A DNA stretch of 26,580 bases from Streptosporangiaceae bacterium (lineage in GTDB: Bacteria; Actinomycetota; Actinomycetes; Streptosporangiales; Streptosporangiaceae): contig JAICWX010000095.1 in the NCBI GenBank assembly GCA_025934635.1, positions 1 to 26,580 of the forward strand. Reading direction: 5' to 3'. The notes below the pieces were generated by a model that saw only the letters and a program-made list of their open reading frames with translations, was not told where the DNA came from and searched no databases. The translations under genes were made by a program, and so were the position numbers. Each line of letters opens with the position of its first letter. Position 1 is the first letter of the stretch. Positions 23,465 to 26,580 of this stretch are shown one piece after another.

Positions 23465-24445
23465 ATGACCGCCTTCGAGGTCATCACCATGGGGCGGATC
23501 GGCGTGGACTTGTATCCGCAGCAGGTCGGCGTGGGACTCGACCAGGTGGAGAGCTTCGGCAAGTACCTGGGCGGCAGCGCGTCCAACGTGGCGGTGGCGG
23601 CGGCCAGGTACGGGCGCCGCACGGCGGTCATCACCCGCACCGGCGAGGACCCCTTCGGCCGGTTCCTGCATCAGGCGCTGCACAGCTACGGCGTCGACGA
23701 CCGCTACGTCACCGCGGTAAAAGACCTGCCCACGCCGGTGACGTTCTGCGAGATCTTCCCGCCGGACGACTTCCCGCTGTACTTCTACCGCCTGCCCAAG
23801 GCACCCGACCTGGAAATCTACGAGAACGAGCTGGATTTCGAAGCGATAAGACAAGCCGGTGTGTTCTGGGTCACCGTCACCGGCTTGTCCGCGGAGCCGA
23901 GCCGCGGCGCCACCCTGGCCGCGCTCGAGGCGAGGAGCAGAAAAGACATCACCGTCCTCGACCTGGACTACCGCCCGATGTTCTGGCCGTCCCGGGAAGA
24001 GGCCAGGCGCTGGGTGCAGCGGGCCCTGCCGCACGTCACCGTCGCGGTCGGCAACCTCGACGAGTGCGACACCGCGGTGGGGGAGCGCGAACCGCTGAAG
24101 GCCGCGCGGAAACTGCACGACTTCGGCGTCAAGCTCGCCGTCGTCAAGCAGGGCCCCAAGGGTGTCCTCGCATCCGGCGCGAGCACCACCACCGAAGTTC
24201 CGCCGGTGCCGGTCGACGTGATGAACGGCCTCGGCGCCGGCGACGCGTTCGGCGGGGCGCTGTGCCACGGGCTGCTGGCGGGCTGGGACACCGAGCGCGC
24301 GATGCGCTTCGCGAACGCCGCCGGGGCCATCGTGGCGTCCCGGCTGGCCTGCTCGGACGCCATGCCCACCCAGGCCGAGGTCGAGCATCTGCTCAGCGCA
24401 GGACTAGCCGGGGGAAGCGGACCACGGGAGGCTGCCGATGCGTGA
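23465..24445 (+). CDS. iolC: 5-dehydro-2-deoxygluconokinase, PfkB family
   Basis: This 326-residue ribokinase/PfkB-fold kinase phosphorylates 5-dehydro-2-deoxygluconate to DKGP in myo-inositol catabolism, in the cytoplasm. It shows the N-terminal sugar-binding region MGRIGVDLYP (about 9-18) and GGSASNVAVAAARYG (about 37-51), the strand-plus-Asp LDLDYRPMFW typical of IolC, and the C-terminal PfkB signature NGLGAGDAFGGAL with catalytic Asp260. The length is normal. The ATG at 23465 has GAGAGGGG upstream. It is the first gene after the iol promoter and overlaps the next gene by 8 bases, which supports one operon. PfkB sugar kinase is certain; the specific substrate is supported by iolB and iolD downstream. 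Confidence 0.92.
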   Translation: MTAFEVITMGRIGVDLYPQQVGVGLDQVESFGKYLGGSASNVAVAAARYGRRTAVITRTGEDPFGRFLHQALHSYGVDDRYVTAVKDLPTPVTFCEIFPPDDFPLYFYRLPKAPDLEIYENELDFEAIRQAGVFWVTVTGLSAEPSRGATLAALEARSRKDITVLDLDYRPMFWPSREEARRWVQRALPHVTVAVGNLDECDTAVGEREPLKAARKLHDFGVKLAVVKQGPKGVLASGASTTTEVPPVPVDVMNGLGAGDAFGGALCHGLLAGWDTERAMRFANAAGAIVASRLACSDAMPTQAEVEHLLSAGLAGGSGPREAADA

Positions 24446-25316
24446 CCAGATCAAGGCCATCCGCCAGGCGCGGGCCCGCCGCCCGCAGGCCATCGCCGAG
24501 CGGGCGGCCGCGCGCCGGCGCCGGACGTCGCTGCTGGCCGAGGACGACCGGATCTTCATCATCGCCGCCGACCACCCGGCCCGCGGCGCGCTGCGGGCCG
24601 GGGACCGGCCGATGGCCATGGCCGACCGGGCCGACCTGCTCGAGCGGATGTCGCTGGCGCTGTCCCGGCCCGGGGTCGACGGCGTGCTCGGCACCGCCGA
24701 CATCATCGAGGACCTGCTGCTGCTCGGCGCGCTGGACGACAAGGTGGTCATCGGCTCGATGAACCGCGGCGGCCTGGCCGGCACCGTCTTCGAGATCGAT
24801 GACCGGTTCACCGGCTACGACGCCGCGTCGATCCAGAAGATGGGCTTCGACGGCGGCAAGATGCTGTTCCGCATCGACCCGGACGACCCGGCCACCCCCG
24901 CGACCATGCAGGCCTGCGCCCAGGCCGTCAGCGCCCTGGCCGACCGCGAGCTGCTGGCGATGGTCGAGCCGTTCATCTCGCACCGGGTCGACGGCCGGAT
25001 CCGCAACGACCTGTCGCCCGAAGCGGTGATCCGCTCCATCGCCGTCACCGCCGGGCTCGGCAATACCTCGGCCTACACCTGGCTCAAGGTGCCGGTGGTG
25101 GACGACATGGAACGGGTGCTGGCCGCCTCGACGCTGCCCGCGCTGCTGCTCGGCGGGGAGGTCAGCGCCGACCAGGACGCCGCCTTCGACCGCTGGCACA
25201 AGGCCCTGCAGCTGCCGTCCGTGCACGGCCTGGTGGTCGGCCGCACGCTGCTCTTCCCGCCCGACGACGACGTGACCGGCGCGGTCGACACCGCCGTCGG
25301 CCTGATGCGGGGGTGA
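24438..25316 (+). CDS. Cgl0159-type (beta/alpha)8 barrel protein, probable iol aldolase
   Basis: The protein has 292 residues with a TIM-barrel aldolase look: strand [15 protein letters not shown] (about 37-51), [16 protein letters not shown] (about 76-91), then [16 protein letters not shown] (about 134-149), whose Lys near 141 is a candidate Schiff-base residue. [17 protein letters not shown] and [11 protein letters not shown] are further strand ends. Proteins of this family sit in actinobacterial inositol operons. I infer the DKGP aldolase step (the IolJ role), but the family name itself is not a proven function. The ATG at 24438 overlaps the iolC stop and has GGGAGG 6 bases upstream. The N-terminus is Arg-rich (about 9-31). 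Confidence 0.8.
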   Translation: MRDQIKAIRQARARRPQAIAERAAARRRRTSLLAEDDRIFIIAADHPARGALRAGDRPMAMADRADLLERMSLALSRPGVDGVLGTADIIEDLLLLGALDDKVVIGSMNRGGLAGTVFEIDDRFTGYDAASIQKMGFDGGKMLFRIDPDDPATPATMQACAQAVSALADRELLAMVEPFISHRVDGRIRNDLSPEAVIRSIAVTAGLGNTSAYTWLKVPVVDDMERVLAASTLPALLLGGEVSADQDAAFDRWHKALQLPSVHGLVVGRTLLFPPDDDVTGAVDTAVGLMRG

Positions 25317-25321
25317 CGGAC

Positions 25322-26197
25322 ATGGACGACAAGCTCTTCCTGCGCCAGGGCACCAGCCCGGACGGCCCGTTCTCGCTCGCCGTGACCCCCGAGCAAGCGG
25401 GCTGGGCCTACAGCGGCCTGAAGATCCTGGACCTGGCCCCCGGCCAGTCCCGTACCTGGGCCACCGGCGAGGACGAGCTCCTCGTCCTGCCCCTGTCCGG
25501 CGCCGCCCTCGTCACCTGCGAGGACAAGACCTTCGAGCTGCAGGGACGGCGCAGCGTCTTCTCCCGCGTCACCGACTTCAGCTACGCCCCGCGCGACGCC
25601 ACCATCACCGTCGCCAGCCGGGACGGCGGCACGTTCGCCATCCCGAGCGCCCGCTGCACCCGCCGCCTGGAACCCCGCTACGGCCCGTCCGAGAACGTGC
25701 CGGTGGAGCTGCGCGGGGCGGGCCGGGCCAGCCGCCAGGTCAACAACTTCTGCTCACCCGAGGCGTTCGCGGCCGACAAGCTCATCGCGGTCGAGGTGCT
25801 CACCCCCGGCGGGAACTGGTCCTCCTACCCGCCGCACAAGCACGACGAGACCCGCCCGGGCGAAGAGGCCGAGCTCGAGGAGATCTACTACTTCGAGTCC
25901 CAGGGCCTGGCCTACCAGCGCGTCTACGGCACCGAGAGCAGGCCGATCGACGTGCTGGCCGAGGTCAGTACCGGCGACGTGGTGCTCATCCCGCACGGCT
26001 GGCACGGGCCCTCCATCGCCGCGCCCGGCTACCACCTGTACTACCTCAACGTCATGGCGGGCCCGGAGCCGGACCGCGCCTGGCGCTTCTGCGACGACCC
26101 GGTCCACGCCTGGATCCGCGGCACCTGGGACGGCCAGGCCGTCGACCCCCGGCTGCCGCTCACCTCGGTGACCGAGAACACCGACAAGGAGAGATGA
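25322..26197 (+). CDS. iolB: 5-deoxy-glucuronate isomerase
   Basis: This 291-residue bicupin enzyme converts 5-deoxy-glucuronate to 5-dehydro-2-deoxygluconate, the step before IolC. Recognisable segments are [15 protein letters not shown] (about 22-36), [15 protein letters not shown], the metal-binding pattern YPPHKHDE (about 168-175) followed by EEIYYFE (His/His/Glu ligands), and the C-terminal [20 protein letters not shown] with a further conserved His. The length is normal. ATG 25322 is preferred because GCGGGGG lies 8 bases upstream; a GTG at 25313 overlapping the previous stop is possible. The gene overlaps or abuts iolD. Confidence 0.93.
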   Translation: MDDKLFLRQGTSPDGPFSLAVTPEQAGWAYSGLKILDLAPGQSRTWATGEDELLVLPLSGAALVTCEDKTFELQGRRSVFSRVTDFSYAPRDATITVASRDGGTFAIPSARCTRRLEPRYGPSENVPVELRGAGRASRQVNNFCSPEAFAADKLIAVEVLTPGGNWSSYPPHKHDETRPGEEAELEEIYYFESQGLAYQRVYGTESRPIDVLAEVSTGDVVLIPHGWHGPSIAAPGYHLYYLNVMAGPEPDRAWRFCDDPVHAWIRGTWDGQAVDPRLPLTSVTENTDKER

Positions 26198-26199
26198 CC

Positions 26200-26580
26200 G
26201 TGACCACCGTCCGCCTCACCGTGGCCCAGGCCCTGGTGCGCTTCCTGGCCAGCCAGTACAGCGAGCGTGACGGCGTCCGGCAGCGGCTCATCCCCGGCTG
26301 CTTCGGCATCTTCGGCCACGGCAACGTGGCCGGCGTCGGCCAGGCCCTGCTGCAGGCCGAGCAGACGGGCGAGGCGGACCTGACCTACCACATGGCCCGC
26401 AACGAGCAGGCCATGGTGCACGCCTCGGTCGGCTTCGCCCGGATGCGGAACCGGCTGCAGGCGATGGCCTGCACCGCCTCCATCGGCCCCGGCTCGACCA
26501 ACATGGTGACCGGGGCGGCGCTGGCCACCATCAACCGCATCCCGGTGCTGCTGCTGCCCAGCGACTTCTTCGCCACCCGG
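26200..26580 (+). CDS. iolD: 3D-(3,5/4)-trihydroxycyclohexane-1,2-dione hydrolase, N-terminal part (cut by window end)
   Basis: The first 127 residues of a ThDP-dependent enzyme that opens the ring of the inositol catabolite are visible. They show [16 protein letters not shown], the [18 protein letters not shown] segment, and [16 protein letters not shown], whose Glu (about 69) matches the ThDP-activating Glu of this superfamily. [19 protein letters not shown] follows, as in IolD. Cofactor-binding and C-terminal domains lie beyond the window. Start: GTG 26200 has AAGGAG 8 bases upstream. ATG 26194, two codons earlier and overlapping the iolB stop (ATGA), has that SD only 2 bases away, so GTG is favoured. 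Confidence 0.92.
   Translation, partial: MTTVRLTVAQALVRFLASQYSERDGVRQRLIPGCFGIFGHGNVAGVGQALLQAEQTGEADLTYHMARNEQAMVHASVGFARMRNRLQAMACTASIGPGSTNMVTGAALATINRIPVLLLPSDFFATR

Overview
The window is GC-rich throughout (roughly 70 percent by eye). Many genes start with GTG or overlap by 4 bases (ATGA or GTGA), and G/C dominates third codon positions. Together with the gene content (actinobacterial-type Tad pilus locus, FHA-FtsK ATPase, LAL-type LuxR regulator, SARP-like regulator, iol genes with a Cgl0159-type barrel protein) this points to a filamentous or soil actinomycete chromosome. No rRNA, tRNA, IS element, CRISPR array or phage gene was seen.

Layout. (1) 1-170: the last codons of a plus-strand membrane protein and a terminator-like hairpin. 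(2) 171-4733, minus strand: a 1520-residue EssC/EccC-like secretion ATPase with FHA-like N-terminus, two membrane helices and three FtsK-type domains. (3) 4734-5283: a 550-base divergent intergenic region with an 18-bp triplicate repeat, a hairpin and an AT-richer core. (4) 5284-17169, plus strand: a tightly packed Tad/Flp pilus operon. In order it encodes a SAF-domain CpaB-like protein, a TadZ/CpaE-like ParA-fold protein, TadA, TadB, TadC, an Flp-like mini-pilin, two TadE-type pseudopilins, a TadG-like protein, a large LysM-transmembrane-SARP fusion, a lipoprotein and a Sec-exported protein. (5) 17201-17260: an AT-rich palindromic element between convergent genes. (6) 17289-18923, minus: an L-lactate permease. 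(7) 19037-22373, minus: a LAL/LuxR regulator preceded by a 74-residue small protein. (8) 22539-23297, minus: a GntR/HutC regulator, divergent from (9) the myo-inositol genes iolC, a Cgl0159-type barrel protein, iolB and the start of iolD (23465 to the window end).

How they work together. In the Tad operon TadA powers TadB/TadC to assemble the mini-pilin. The pseudopilins, lipoprotein and secreted protein are candidate envelope or tip components. The LysM-SARP fusion has a topology that could carry a cell-wall signal to DNA, and it holds an LPDTG sequence between its LysM domain and its last membrane helix. No prepilin peptidase is present here. The divergent EssC-like ATPase has no EccB, EccD, MycP or WXG100 partner in the window. 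In the iol block the GntR protein probably controls the divergent promoters, whose hexamers and palindromes can be read directly.

The most noteworthy points are the LysM/LPDTG/SARP membrane regulator, a TadZ-like protein lacking the P-loop lysine, the pairing of an EssC-like ATPase with a Tad operon, and the structured 60-bp palindrome.
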